From positions 271,768,622 through 271,832,621 of the forward strand of contig NC_050096.1 in assembly GCF_902167145.1 (NCBI RefSeq): a DNA stretch of 64,000 nt, read 5' to 3'. This stretch comes from Zea mays. Lineage: Eukaryota; Streptophyta; Magnoliopsida; Poales; Poaceae. The notes under the pieces are model-generated. The model made no database searches, was not told the origin of the DNA, and saw only the letters and a list, made by a program, of their open reading frames with translations. The translations under genes were made by a program, and so were the position numbers. Below are positions 33,613-45,604 of the stretch, in pieces; the stretch's first letter is position 1, and every line of letters begins with the position of its first letter.

Positions 33613-34855
33613 TGAAAGGGAAATGTGCCCTTGGGCCATTTCTAAGTATTTTGGTGATTGAGTGTCAACACAAGTGCTTAAATGTGAATCAATGCCCATG
33701 GATGAACAAAGTGCAAATCTAGAGCAAAGGTATGTTTCTAAGTCTTAGTACATTGGTTTTGTGTACTAATATACTTGTCTAAGTATTAGAAACAGGAAGA
33801 AGAAGAGAAGAAGAAAGTTGGCTGTGTACAGCCAAGAGGCTGTTTCGGTCTGGTGCACCGGACTGTCCGGTGGTGCACCGGACAGTGTCCGGTGCGCCAG
33901 GCTGCCTCGGCCGAAGAGGCCGCTCTCGGGAATTTGCTGACGGTGTACGGCTAAAATTCACCGGACTGTCCGGTGTGCACCGGACTGTCCGGTGAGCCAA
34001 CGGTCGGCCGGGCCAACGGTCGGCCGCGCGATCTGCGCAGGACACGTGGCCGAGCCAACGGTCGGAAGGGGGCACCGGACTGTCCGGTGTGCACCGGACA
34101 TGTCCGGTGCGCCAACGGCTCACAGATCTGCAACGGTCGGCTTCGCCAATTAAGGAAAGGAATCGGGCACCGGACACTGTCCGGTGTGCACCGGACTGTC
34201 CGGTGCGCCCGACGACAGAAGGCAAAGATGGCCTTCCAGATTTGTTCTCAACGGCTCCTAGCTGCCTTGGGGCTATAAAAGGGACCCCTAGGCGCATGGA
34301 GGAGAAAACCAAGCAACTCTTGAGCATTCTTGATCATCCACACTCAGTCTTTGCGCATCCGTTTGTTATTCTAAGTGATTCGAGCTCCGTTCTTGTGAGA
34401 ACTTTGAGATAGTCTTTGAGCTCGATTCTTGGCCGTGTGTGTGCGCATTTCGCTGTGGATTTGTGTGTGTTGCTTCCCTCCCTTACTCCGTGCTTCTTTG
34501 TGAATCTTAAGTGTAAGGGCGAGAGACTCCAATTTGTGGAGATTCCTCGCGAGTGGGATAAAGATAAGCAAGGCAAAACACCGTGGTATTCAAGTGGGTC
34601 TTTGGACCGCTTGAGAAGGGTTGATTGCAACCCTCGTCCGTTGGGACGCCACAACGTGGAGTAGGCAAGCGTTGGTCTTGGCCGAACCACGGGATAAACC
34701 ACTGTGTCATCTCTGTGATTAATCTCTTGTGGTATTGTGTTGAGACTCCTTTCTAGCCACTTGGCAATAATTGTGCTAACACTTAACAAGTTTTTGTGGC
34801 TATAACTTTAAGTTTTCACAGGATCACCTATTCACCCCCCCTCTAGGTGCTCTCA
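33613..34855 (+). repeat. C2 3' LTR
   Basis: 1,243 bp with the same ends as the 5' LTR. It lacks the 22 bp palindrome duplication of the 5' LTR. It is followed by GTGAC. Confidence 0.92.
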
Positions 34856-36875
34856 GTGACTGCCCACACAGTCTCAAGTGGTTGTACTATAAAGGAGTAC
34901 AGGTAGTGAAAATGACAAGCCGGTCCTTATATGAGGGGACAATCCTTCTGCTCACGCCTAAACCAGCTGAGCCAACACCTTAGGCCCTCCCCTAAACCAG
35001 GGAGTCCCTGATCATCCCACTCCCAAGGTGATGAGGGTGAGTACCCTTCATCGCATAACTTTTCGAAAAGAGTCTTAATTTGAAGAAACACATTGCCCTT
35101 CTTCCCGATCCATATTTCGTATCTAGAATGTATATGTCGATGCAGGCCATCTCTCACTCACAATGCAATTTTCCCCCTGAATTCTCGGCCTAGGAAGTGG
35201 TAGAGAGAATAGGTAATTTATGCATCAAGGGAAGGATGGACTTGCCTTCGTCGAAGCTTTCCTGGCACAAAAGATCTACTTCCGGAAGATCGGGCTCCGG
35301 CCCTTCTTCCGGGGCTACGGGTTCCGGATCCGCGGTCCCCGCTTCTTCTATTAAGACAGTCAATAAACAATACATCAACAGTAGTCTACTAATTGTAGTG
35401 TGTCATTTACCAACATTATTATCACTTAGGACTTGTTAGAAATTATTTGGATAATTTTTGGTGCATAAAATATTGAAGAAAACTAATTAAATGAGAAAAA
35501 GGTGAAGAAAAGAAAAAGAAAAAGGATTTCTTCTCTGCTGGGCCGGGGGAGGGTTTTTGGCCCACCCGGGCGCGAGCGCGTGCACGGGCGCGCTTGCGGC
35601 CCAGCTGCGGCCCACGGGCGAGGGAGACGGTGCGGGCGCGCGGGGACGACGGCGTCGCTGCGGGCCCACTCGTCAGCGATAGCGGAGGGGGAAAACGGCG
35701 CTACGGCCTAACGGCGTGGGCGAACCGGCCGAGCGAGGGAGAAGGGCCGGTCGCCGGTGGGCTCGACGGCGGTTTGCCGCCGGTGGCCCGGTTCTCGGTC
35801 CAAGGGAGGGTGGTTTAGTACAGGCAGAGGCTGGCGATTCTAAGGGTAGGCTCAATTCGGCCAGAGGGGGTTGGGAAAGGGCTGTCCACGGGGAGGTGGC
35901 GGAGTTCCGCGGTGGGGATCGCCGCCGGTGGGCTCTGGGTGAGGGACTGGGGCTGGGAAGTGGTGCTTCGGATTCATGGCCTTGTGAGGGAGCTGCTTGG
36001 TCCACTTAATTTCTCGCTGGACCAACAGAGAGGGAGAGAGAGGAGGGGGGAGGACTCACCGGAGAGGGGGAAGACGGCGGTGCTCTGCGAATTGCGCTCG
36101 GGCGAGGGGGGGAAAGGTAGTGGCTGAGGCCAGTGCGGGGAAGGAGGTGCCCGGGGCGACCTTTTTATAGGCGCCCGAGGGAAGGGGAGCGGCGGAGCTC
36201 GGCGGGCGCCGGTGAGGTGTGCAGCGCCGGCATTAATGCCGCACAGCGCCGCCGATGAGACTCCACGGCGGGGCGGTACCGGGCAAGGACGTTGGTCAAG
36301 CGGGGAGGACGGGGCGGTGCCGAACTCTTCCTGTGCGGCGAGGGGACGGCGATGGAGGGGACGGTGGTGAGGGGACGACAGAGCGTCGTACGTGAGGAAG
36401 ACGACACGGCTGACCGGTGGGGCCGGTCTGCCAGTGAGGGAAAGCGCGCGAGCGAGAGGGGCTGGCGGGTGTTGTTGGCGTGTCAGCGAGAGGGAGCGAG
36501 GGGAGCGCGCGGGCGACTTCGCGCGCGAGCGGGCCGACTAATGGGCCGAGGGGGGGGGGGAGGGATGCGGGCGCGTGGGAGGGAGGCGGTCGCGACATGG
36601 GCCAGAGTTGGCCCAGCAGGGGGGAAGCTCCTTTCCCTTTTTTTCTTTTTAAGTTCTATAACTCATTTCATTTTTGTTTCTTTTTCGTTTTACACAAAAT
36701 TATTTAGTGGATATTCTAGGTGTTGGAAAATAAAAATCTAAGTGAGGTGCTTGTGATCAAACAAAGTGTATGCATATGATGGGAAAAATCTAAGGAAGTT
36801 ATTGGAGTAGAAGGTAAAAAGAGGGGAGGGGTAGATTAGGGTTTCAAACCTGGTTTAGAATTTTGGGATGTTACA
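34856..36875 (-). repeat. Distal G1 LTR, piece 3
   Basis: Resumes with GTGACTGCCCACACAG and runs to GGGATGTTACA, matching 6406-8404 with scattered substitutions and small indels (for example near 36343-36380). Together with pieces 1 and 2 it makes a complete LTR whose outer flank is CACGT (36876-36880). Confidence 0.9.
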
Positions 36876-36880
36876 CACGT

Positions 36881-37701
36881 GTCCGGACCATACCGCGTAC
36901 GCTTCCGCTCCCCGCTCAGGCGGAGACCCGATGCTGCCGCGTGGCCGACTGTCCGTGATGTGTGCCAACAGGTGGAGCCTGACGTAAGGCTTTTGGGCCG
37001 CGCGTCCTCTGCATTTATTGCGGATAAGGCGCGCCGCCTGTCTATTCCACTAGCAGGCGATGTGCCGCCTCAACATTTAATGTGCCCTATCCATTCCACT
37101 GGCAAGCGATGTGCTGTCTCAGCATTTAATATGCCATGTCCACTCCGCTGACGGGCGGCGACCAGGCCATCCTGCAGGCGGCGTGCCTGTCCATTCCGTT
37201 GGCAGGTAGTACACCCGTGCTGCGGCATACACTGTGCTCATCATGACTCGCACGTTACCGAGGAAGCAGTCGCGAGATATTAATACTATATGGACTACGG
37301 ACATTATGACGCTCGGGGATCTTCTGGGCGACACTGGCATTGGATACTTCTATATGTATTCCCTTCGTTTTGCCCCTGGGCCCACATGTCGGGCTCAACA
37401 CCCTTGTACGTGCTCCCCTTGAGCTATAAAAGGGAGGGCACACGGTGTTACAAGGGGACCCAACTTAGGCTCAAGCTCGCTTAGACTCTGGGGCTCATAA
37501 GTTCATACAAGCTCTCAAGCTCAATACATCACACAGTGGAGTAGGGTATTACGCTCCAGCGGCCTGAACCACTCTAAACCCTTGTGCGTTATTGTGTTCT
37601 TCCTGATTCCATCTAGCAGGCAAAACGCTTAGGCCCCTCCACATCTTAGGATTTAGGGCGGGTGCGTTCCGCCACCCGGCCGGAGAATTCCCTCCCCAAC
37701 A
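36881..37701 (+). mobile_element. Solo LTR S1, right part
   Basis: Continues S1 after the CACGT target-site duplication of G1 and ends CCCTCCCCAACA at 37701. TATA-like GAGCTATAAAAGGGAGGG near 37421 shows plus orientation. The five bases after it are ACATT, against ACGTT at the other end. About four degenerate 50-base repeats with CCATTCCACTGGCA-like text lie at 37038-37208. Confidence 0.7.
37038..37208. repeat. Degenerate ~50 bp tandem repeats in S1
   Basis: CTGTCTATTCCACTAGCAGG, CTATCCATTCCACTGGCAAG, TGTCCACTCCGCTGACGGG and CTGTCCATTCCGTTGGCAGG recur about every 50 bases, the first two followed by GCGATGTGC and CATTTAAT. They lie in the presumed U3 upstream of the TATA-like box. Confidence 0.7.
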
Positions 37702-38209
37702 ACATTCAAGGCAAATTGTTTAATCTTGGACTCTCTTTTACAACATAATACTCAATGCCAATGTGCTTGGCAACACTTAAAACTTGTTATAGGAGTAACA
37801 TACACTGGTTTATTATCACAGTATATCTCCAGTGATTTTAATACGTTGTCTACCACTTTTAAACCGGGTACAAGTTTTTTAAGCCGTGTAGCCTACTCCG
37901 TTGCTCCCCTACAAGTGTAAATATGTAGTCTGACGTAGATTTTTAAATATGAGTATATATTCTATAGTTTCAAGGCTACTCGATTTTTTTATGTTAACAC
38001 AAGATCTTTTGTTCATTGCAAATATCATAAGAACTTAACGTTTTTCTAGTGTTCTATTTCTAGATTTTTCTAAAATCTACTAAGCATCCCAGTTATGAAT
38101 GCCAAGTTAGGACGAGTGCATATTTAAACATACATTATGCTTCTGACAGCTGAAGCGTATAGAACCAATTTTATTTGAACGATCTGATATTGGTTCTTGG
38201 GGCATTGAT
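37702..38209 (-). pseudogene. Ancient copia relic, RNase H region (right part)
   Basis: On the minus strand about 37745-37920 reads LKKLVPGLKVVDNVL then LEIYCDNK, matching the copia RNase H segment around the catalytic CDN. Further upstream (about 37950-38010) IKKSSSLETIEY corresponds to the usual LE-IGYSDSD region. Stops and shifts are everywhere. Its C-terminal end is at about 5110-5175, on the other side of the stack. It is cut at 38210 by a different LTR. Confidence 0.6.
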
Positions 38210-38554
38210 TGTTAGAAATATGCCCTAGAGATAATCATAGAGATGAGCATATTTCTTTGTATCCATGATGTGTATATATATATATTGCTTAATTGAACGT
38301 CCATGAAAGTCATCTTGTATTGATTAGCAATTATGTGAATTATTTGTGAGATTCTTTGTTTGTATGGTTATTCTAAATGATTTCCCTAGTTAGAGTCGAT
38401 GACAAGCACATGTATTAGTTGATGACTACATTTCACAAGTCATGGTCATGGAGATGGTAAACTAATAATGTGGGCGCATGTATGACATGATGTTAGACCG
38501 ACCCAACGTGAGATATTGTAATATAATTCTCTTTTTGCAACATGTTATCAATGT
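38210..38554 (+). repeat. Truncated LTR of the C4 family
   Basis: TGTTAGAAATATGCCCTAG and the following 340 bases match the first part of the C4 LTRs (54489 and 61058) with about 10% differences. The match stops at CTTTTTGCAACATG. No partner LTR or target-site duplication was found. Confidence 0.85.
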
Positions 38555-38785
38555 CCGCATAGCTCGCCCGGATGGGGTACCTCCTGATGTTTTACTGGCT
38601 GGGCCAGATGTAAGCCTACTAGTTTTCTAGGGGGCTTCTGCATCGGCCAGCCTTGCCGCGGACCCAGTCCCAGTCCTAGAGGACACTTCAGCCCTTGAGG
38701 ATGCCCCAACCCCTAAGGGTGTTACAACCCCCGAGGGTGCTCCAGCCCCCGAGGGTGTCGTGGTCGGTTCCCTTCTGCTGCTTCA
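38555..38785. other. Upstream part of the coiled-coil gene fragment, broken
   Basis: Imperfect 18-base repeats such as CCCCCGAGGGTG and CCCCTAAGGGTG occur at 38697-38758. This is probably degraded coding sequence for a proline/glutamate-rich linker, but no open frame connects it to the start at 38786. Confidence 0.3.
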
Positions 38786-39723
38786 ATGGACGTTCATGTT
38801 GGGTCGCCAATGCCTCGGATTAACGATGATGTGGCAACGAGTTTTGTCCTGCCCGTCGAGCCTGGTCCAACCGACCCAACCACTTTGGAGGTTAGTGGTT
38901 CCAATGCTGGAATCCCAATGGGTATTGCACTTAGTCTAGGAGATTCAAAACCTTCAATGCTTGTTCTTGCTTCCCTTGTGTCTTCTGTGGGTGGTGCTGC
39001 TTATGGTGATGTCTCAGCTTTGAGTCTTCCAGTTTTCCTGGTGAACTTGCAGGTACTTGCTTATAGGGCTCACATTGCTTTGTATTTTTTTCCATTGGGT
39101 GTTCTATCTTCTAGCTTTTGTCTCTGCATAGCGTCTTGAATCAAGTGGCTATCCAGCTGAAGGCACATGCAGCTCAGGTGCCTGAGCAGATATCTTCTTT
39201 CTCACAATGGGATCCTGTTGCTCTTCAGAAGCAGATCGATGATCTAAATGCCGCCAACACTGGTAAGCCTTTGATGTCATTCCTTGCTAACTTCTCTTTA
39301 TCACTCATATTTTTTATGACTGTAATTCATTCCTTCAGCTTTGACTCGACAGTGCTCCAATGACGAGGAAAGGTGCGTCCGAAATCAAGCAGAGCTTGAA
39401 CAAGTCATTGGGTTCCTTGATGGCGCCCGCACCATGAACTCCTCTCTCCAATCAAAGTTAAACATGGAGAAGAAAACCCACGAGGTAACTTGCTAGGAGC
39501 TTCAGGTTGCTTATTCCATGCTGTCAACCTATTATCAAGAATTTTGCCATCCGCAGGAGGAGATACAAAGGCTTAAGGCTGAGAACCGGACGCTGCTCTC
39601 TTCTCAGAATACTTTTGATAAGCTGTATAGGGATGCCTCCAGCTCCCTTACCACTTTGGAGAGGAGCCACCAGTTTACCATGGAGGAGCTAGAGCGCAAG
39701 AGAAATGAGCTGAAGGAGTCCTA
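38786..39723 (+). pseudogene. Multi-exon coiled-coil gene fragment, possibly from a G2-like element
   Basis: Four exon-like pieces with GT/AG borders: 38786-39052, about 39132-39262, about 39340-39484 and 39558-39723. They encode MDVHVGSPMPRINDD..., then VLNQVAIQLKAHAAQVPEQI, QCSNDEERCVRNQAELEQVI and EEIQRLKAENRTLLSSQNTF, a strong coiled coil. The fragment ends at TAG (ELKES, 39721-39723). The first exon does not splice in frame with the second. The layout resembles the multi-exon ORF of G2 at 62486-63978, which also ends in a helical region, so it may be the 3' part of a related element's extra ORF. A host gene fragment is the alternative. Confidence 0.45.
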
Positions 39724-39737
39724 GGAGATATCAATGC

Positions 39738-40330
39738 AAGAGCCGAGGGGTTGGTGGTTTATCTAAACTCACTCAACTGACTAGGATTCACCTAGAGCAA
39801 GCGCTAAAGCGGTTTAACTAACCTAAGCACTTCGCAAAGCACCTACGTTAATCACCGAGTGATTCTATTAAGCACTTGGGTGTATGAGCACATGGAAATG
39901 TCAATGCTATGACTTGGAATGTTGCTTAGGCTCCCACACCTTGAAATAGCCGATTGGGGGTGTATTTATAGCCCCCAACACAAAACTAGCAGTTGGAGAA
40001 AAGTTGTGCTCTCTGAAGCACACCGGACAATCTGGTGGTGCACCGGACAGTGCACTGTTCACTGTCCGGTGCGCCTAGCCGTTGGTCTGACATTGCAGCC
40101 GACCGTTGGCGTGCAGGCTTTTTACACCAGACACTCCGGATGTCACACCGGACAATACGGTGGTCTTCTCTCCATAGTGCGGCACTATTAGTGCCACCTG
40201 AAACTAGCCGTCAGGGCTACTGTTCCTGGTGCATCGGACAGTCCGGTGCTTCAGACCGGACAATCTGTCGGCAACACTTTCTTTGTTTCTTGGACTTCAC
40301 TTGATCTTCATAATGTCTTCATAATGTTTT
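39738..40330 (-). repeat. LTR remnant A with palindromes
   Basis: Contains TATTTATAGCC (39963-39973), CACCGGACAGTGCACTGTTC, CACCGGACAATCTGGTGG and further eroded palindromes. On the minus strand it reads like the U3 and TATA of a copia LTR of the palindrome-bearing type. Positions 39840-40075 are repeated at 50497-50698. Its right end merges near 40330 into a short stub of the G1-family LTR. Confidence 0.55.
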
Positions 40331-40355
40331 CTAAAAGTGTATGATGAAGGGTTAT

Positions 40356-41547
40356 TGAAAGTCACCTAGAGGGGGTGAATAGGCAAATCTGAAATTTACA
40401 AACTTAAAGCACAACTACAAGCCGGAGTTAGCGTTAGATTTAAAGTCAAGTATGAAAGAGAGGACGATAAATAAATCACAAGCAAATAAGGCGGATGACA
40501 CGGTGATTTGTTTTACCGAGGTTCGGTTCTTGCAAACCTACTCCCCGTTGAGGTGGTCACAAAGACCAGGTCTCTTTCAACCCTTTCCCTCTCTCAAACG
40601 GTCACTTAGACCGAGTGAGCCTTTCTCTTCAATCAAATGGGACACTAAGTCCACTACAAGGACCACCACAACTTGGTGTCTCTTGTTTTGATTACAAGTG
40701 AGTTGAACACAAGAATTAGAGGAAGAAGAAAAGCAATCCAAGCACAAGAGCTCAAATGAACACAAAAGTCTCTCTCTCTAGTCACTAATTTGGTTGGAGT
40801 GATTCCGGACTTGAGAGAGGATTTGATCTCTTTGTTTGTGTCTTGTATTGAATGCTATAGCTCTTGTATGAGGTGTGAAGGCTGAAAACTTAGATACTAT
40901 GAATGGTTGGTAGTTGGGGGTATTTATAGCCCCAACCACCAAACTAGCCGTTTGGTGGAGGCTGCTGTCGCATGGCGCACCGGACAGTCCGGTGCGCCAG
41001 CCACGTCACCCGACCGTTGGGTTCTGACCGTTGGAGCTTCTGACAGCTGGGCCATCGGACAGTCCGGTGGTGCACCGGACAGTCACTGTTTACTGTCCGG
41101 TGTGCCTTCTGGCACCTATCCTGACTTCTGCGCGCGCAGGCGCGCACTGTAGCACATTTATTGTTCTTGTAGACGACCGTTGGCGCTGTGTAGCCGTTAC
41201 TCCGCTGGCGCACCGGACAGTCCGGTGCTACACCGGACAGTCCGGTGATTTATAGCGGAGCGGCTCCCAGAATTCCCGAAGGTGACAAGTTCAGACTGGA
41301 ATTCCCTGGTGCACCGGACACTATCCGGTGGTGCACCGGACAGTCCGGTGCGCCAGACCAGGGCACACTTCGGTTGTCTTTTGCTCTTTTTATTTGAACC
41401 CTTCCTTGGTCTTTTTATTGGTTTGTTGTGAACCTTTGGCACCTGTAGAACTCATAATCTAGAGCAAACTAGTTAGTCTAATTATTTGTGTTAGCAATTC
41501 AACCACCAAAATCAATTAGGAAAAGGTGTAAGCCTATTTCCCTTTCA
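40356..41547 (-). repeat. C3 3' LTR
   Basis: TGAAAGTCACCTAGAGGG to CCTATTTCCCTTTCA as written. On the minus strand the TATA-like box GGCTATAAATACC is near 40919-40931. Several CACCGGACAGTCCGGTG palindromes lie between 40977 and 41352. The polypurine tract (minus strand AAAAAGGGGGAGAT) adjoins at 41548-41561. Confidence 0.9.
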
Positions 41548-42349
41548 ATCTCCCCCTTTTTGGTGATTGATGCCAACACAAACCAAAGCAAATATATAAG
41601 TGCAGAATTGAACTAGTTTGCATAATGTAAGTGCAAAAGGTTGCTTGGAATGAAACCAATAATTATTTCTACTAGATATGCATGGATGGCTTTCTTCTTA
41701 TTTAAAATTTTGGACCACGCTTGCACCACTTGTTTTGTTTTGCAATGTTTTGGAAATTCTTTTTCAAAAAATCTTTTGCAAATAGTCAAAGGTATATGAA
41801 TAAGATTTTGAGAAGCATTTTCAAGATTTGAAATTTTCTCCCCCTGTTTCAAATGCTTTTCCTTTGACTAAACAAAACTCCCCCTTAATGCAATCCTCCT
41901 CTTAGTGTTCAAGAGGGTGGTATACCAACTTGAAATTATATCACAAATAAGATACCAATTGAAAACAACTTTTCTTTTAATACAAAAGACTTCAATTTTT
42001 TAAATTGGTGGTGGTGCGGTCCTTTTGCTTTGGGCTAATACTTTCTCCCCCTTTGGCATGAATCGCCAAAAACGGATACTTGTGAGTGAAATATAAGCCC
42101 TTATTCGAACTTTCTCCCCCTTTGGCAAATAATATAGGGGTGAAGATTATACCAAATTGGAGAGCGGTGTGGAGCGACGACGAAGGATGAATAATTTGAT
42201 GGAGTGGAGTGGAAGTCTTTGTCTTCGCCGAAGATTCTATTTCCCTTTCAATCTATGACTAAGCATAATATTCACTTGAAAACACATTAGTCATAGCACA
42301 TGAAAGAGATATGATCAAAGGTATATAAATGAGCTATGTGTGCAAAATA
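41548..42349 (-). other. C3 non-coding 3' region
   Basis: About 0.8 kb between pol and the 3' LTR with no ORF that has a recognisable product. On the minus strand it has repeated GGGGGAG purine tracts (near 41554, 41840, 41879, 42045 and 42113), as in C1 and C2. Confidence 0.7.
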
Positions 42350-45300
42350 TTAATCAAAGTTCCTAGAATCAAGAATATTTAGCTCATGCCTAAGTTTGGT
42401 AAATGTTTTCTCATCTAGAGGCTTGGTAAAGATATCGGCTAATTTTTCTTTGGTGTTAATGTAAGCAATCTCGATATCTCCCCGTTGTTGGTGATCCCTC
42501 AAAAAGTGATACCGAATGGCTATGTGTTTAGTGCGGCTATGCTCAACGGGATTATCCGCCATGCGGATTGCACTCTCATTATCACATAGAAGAGGAACTT
42601 TGGTTAATTTGTAACCATAGTCCCTAAGGGTTTGCCTCATCCAAAGCAATTGCACGCAACAATGGCCTGCGGCAATATACTCGGCTTCAGCGGTAGAAAG
42701 AGCTACTGAATTTTGCTTCTTTGAAGCCCAAGACACCAAAGATCTTCCCAAGAACTGGCAAGTCTCTGATGTGCTCTTTCTATCGATCTTACAATCCGCC
42801 CAATCAGCATCGAAATAACCAATTAAATAAAAAGTGAATCCCCTGGGGTACCAAAGGCCAAACTTAGGAGTATATACTAAATATCTCAAGATTCGTTTTA
42901 CGGCCCTAAGGTGAACTTCCTTAGGATCGGCTTGGAATCTTGCACACATGCATACAGAAAGTATAATATCCGGTCGTGAAGCACATAAATAGAGTAAAGA
43001 GCCTATCAACGACCGGTATTCCTTTTGATATATGGATTTACCTCCTGTGTCGAGGTCGACATGCCCATTTGTTCCCATGGGTGTCTTGATGGGTTTGGCA
43101 TCCTTCATCCCAAACTTGGTAAGAATATCTTGAATGTACTTGGTTTGGCTAATGAAGGTGCCCTCTTGGAGTTGCTTGACTTGGAATCCTAAGAAATACT
43201 TCAACTCCCCCATCATAGACATCTCGAATTTTTGAGTCATGATCCTACTAAACTCTTCACATGTAGATTCGTTAGTAGACCCAAATATGATATCATCAAC
43301 ATAAATTTGGCATACAAACAAATCATTTGCAAGTGTTTTAGTAAAGAGAGTAGGATCGGCTTTCCCGACTTTGAAGTCATTAGAAATAAGAAAATCTCTT
43401 AGGCATTCATACCATGCTCTTGGGGCTTGCTTGAGCCCATAAAGCGCATTAGAGAGTTTATAAACATGGTTAGGATACTCACTGTCTTCAAAGCCGGGAG
43501 GTTGTTCAACATAGACCTCTTCCTTGATTGGTCCATTGAGGAAGGCACTTTTCACGTCCATTTGATAGAGCTTAAAGCCATGGTAAGTAGCATAGGCAAG
43601 TAATATGCGAATTGACTCAAGCCTAGCTACGGGTGCATAGGTTTCACCGAAATCCAAACCTTCGACTTGTGAATATCCCTTGGCCACAAGTCGGCCTTTG
43701 TTCCTTATCACCACACCATGCTCATCTTGTTTGTTGCGGAAGACCCACTTGGTTCCTACAACATTTTGGTTAGGACGTGGAACTAAATGCCATACCCCAT
43801 TCCTTGTGAAGTTGTTGAGCTCCTCTTGCATCGCCAACACCCAATCCAAACCTTGAAGTGCTTCATCTACCCTGTGTGGCTCAATAGAGGAAACAAAAGA
43901 GTAATGTTCACAAAAATGAGCAACACGAGATCGAGTAGTTACCCCCTTATGAATGTCGCCGAGGATGGTGTTCACGGGGTGATCTCGTTGAATTGCTTGG
44001 TGAACTCTTGGGTGTGGCGGTCTTGGATCCTCATCATATTCCTTGTCTTGATCATTTGCATCTCCCCCTTGATCATTGTCCTCCACTTGAGGTGGCTTAT
44101 CTTGATCTTCATCATCATCATCTTGAGCTTGATCCTCATCTTGGGTTGGTGGAGATGCTTGCATTGAGGAAGATGGTGGTTGATCTTGTGCTTGTGTAGG
44201 CTCTTCGGATTCTTTAGGACACACATCCCCGATGGACATGTTCCTTAGTGCGACGCACGGAGCCTCTTCATCATCTAGCTCATCAAGATCAACTTGCTCT
44301 ACTTGAGAGCCGTTAGTCTCATCAAACACAATGTCACAAGAAACTTCAACTAGTCCAGTGGACTTGTTAAAGACTCTATATGCCCTTGTGTTTGAATCAT
44401 ATCCTAGTAAAAAGCCTTCTACAGCCTTAGGAGCAAATTTAGATTTTCTACCTCTTTTAACAAGAATAAAACATTTGCTACCAAAGACTCTAAAGTATGA
44501 AACGTTGGGCTTTTTACCAGTGAGGAGTTCATATGATGTCTTCCTGAGGATTCGGTGAAGTTATAACTTGTTGATGGCGTAGCAAGCGGTGTTGACCGCC
44601 TCGGCCCAAAACCAATCCGAAGTCTTGTACTCATCAAGCATGGTTCTTGCCATATCCAATAGAGTTATATTCTTCCTCTCCACTACACCATTTTGTTGTG
44701 GCGTGTAGGGAGAAGAGAACTCATGCTTGATGCCCTCCTCCTCAAGAAAGCCTTCAATTTGTGAATTCTTGAACTCCGTTCCGTTGTTGCTTCTTATTGT
44801 CTTGATCCTTAAGCCGAACTCATTTTGAGTCCATCTCAAGAATCCCTTTAAAGTCTCTTGGGTTTGAGATTTTTCCTGCAAAAAGAACACCCAAGTGAAG
44901 CGAGAATAATCATCCACAATTACAAGACAATACTTACTCCCGCCGATGCTTGTGTAAGCGATCGGGCCGAATAGATCCATGTGGAGTAACTCAAGCGACT
45001 GTCGGTCGTCATGATGTTCTTGTGTGGATGATGAACACCAACTTGCTTCTCTGCTTGACATGCGCTACAAACCCTGTCTTTCTCAAAATGAACATTGGTT
45101 AGTCCCAAAATGTGCTCTCCCTTTAGAAGCTTATGAAGATTCTTCATCCCAACATGTGCTAGTCGGTGATGCCAGAGCCAGCCCATGTTAGTCTTAGCAA
45201 TTAAGCAAGTGTCGAGTTCAGCTCTACTAAAATCTACTAAGTATAGCTGACCCTCTAACACTCCCTTAAATGCTATTGAATCATCACTTCTTCTAAAGAC

Positions 45301-45591
45301 AGTAACACCTATATCCGTAAAAAGACAGTTGTAGCCCATTTTGCATAATTGAGAAACAGAAAGCAAATTGTAATCTAAAGAGTCTACAAGAAAAACATTG
45401 GAAATAGAATGGTCAGGTGAGATAGCAATTTTACCCAATCCTTTGACCAAACCTTGATTTCCATCCCCGAATGTGATGGCTCGTTGGGGATCATGGTTTT
45501 TCTCGTAGGAGGAGAACATCTTCTTCTCCCCTGTCATGTGGTTTGTGCACCCGCTATCGATCATCCAACTTGAACCCCTGGATGCATAAAC
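42350..45591 (-). pseudogene. C3 pol, one frameshift and one internal stop
   Basis: Starts after minus-strand TTTGTTTTGTAG (acceptor-like AG at 45592-45593) in the +1 frame relative to gag. Protease [17 protein letters not shown] and the integrase zinc finger ([24 protein letters not shown]) are in the first frame. A shift occurs between 44990 and 45061. The second frame holds [23 protein letters not shown] and [15 protein letters not shown] at about 44561 replaces a tyrosine or similar codon. The same frame then continues through RT ([20 protein letters not shown]) and RNase H ([18 protein letters not shown]) to DSRNFD. Integrase SDNG is SNNG, a loss of a catalytic aspartate. Confidence 0.88.
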
Positions 45592-45604
45592 CTACAAAAC
45601 AAAT

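Larger units (their letters stand above)
25932..34855 (+). mobile_element. Copia retrotransposon C2 (SIRE/Maximus, Opie/Ji-like), nearly intact
   Basis: Same family as C1. LTRs 25932-27196 and 33613-34855, TSD GTGAC at 25927-25931 and 34856-34860. Gag has one premature TGA and pol is a single open frame, but a probable catalytic RNase H aspartate is changed to tyrosine. The LTRs differ by about six substitutions and by a 22 bp duplication in the 5' LTR, so it appears somewhat older than C1. Confidence 0.93.
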
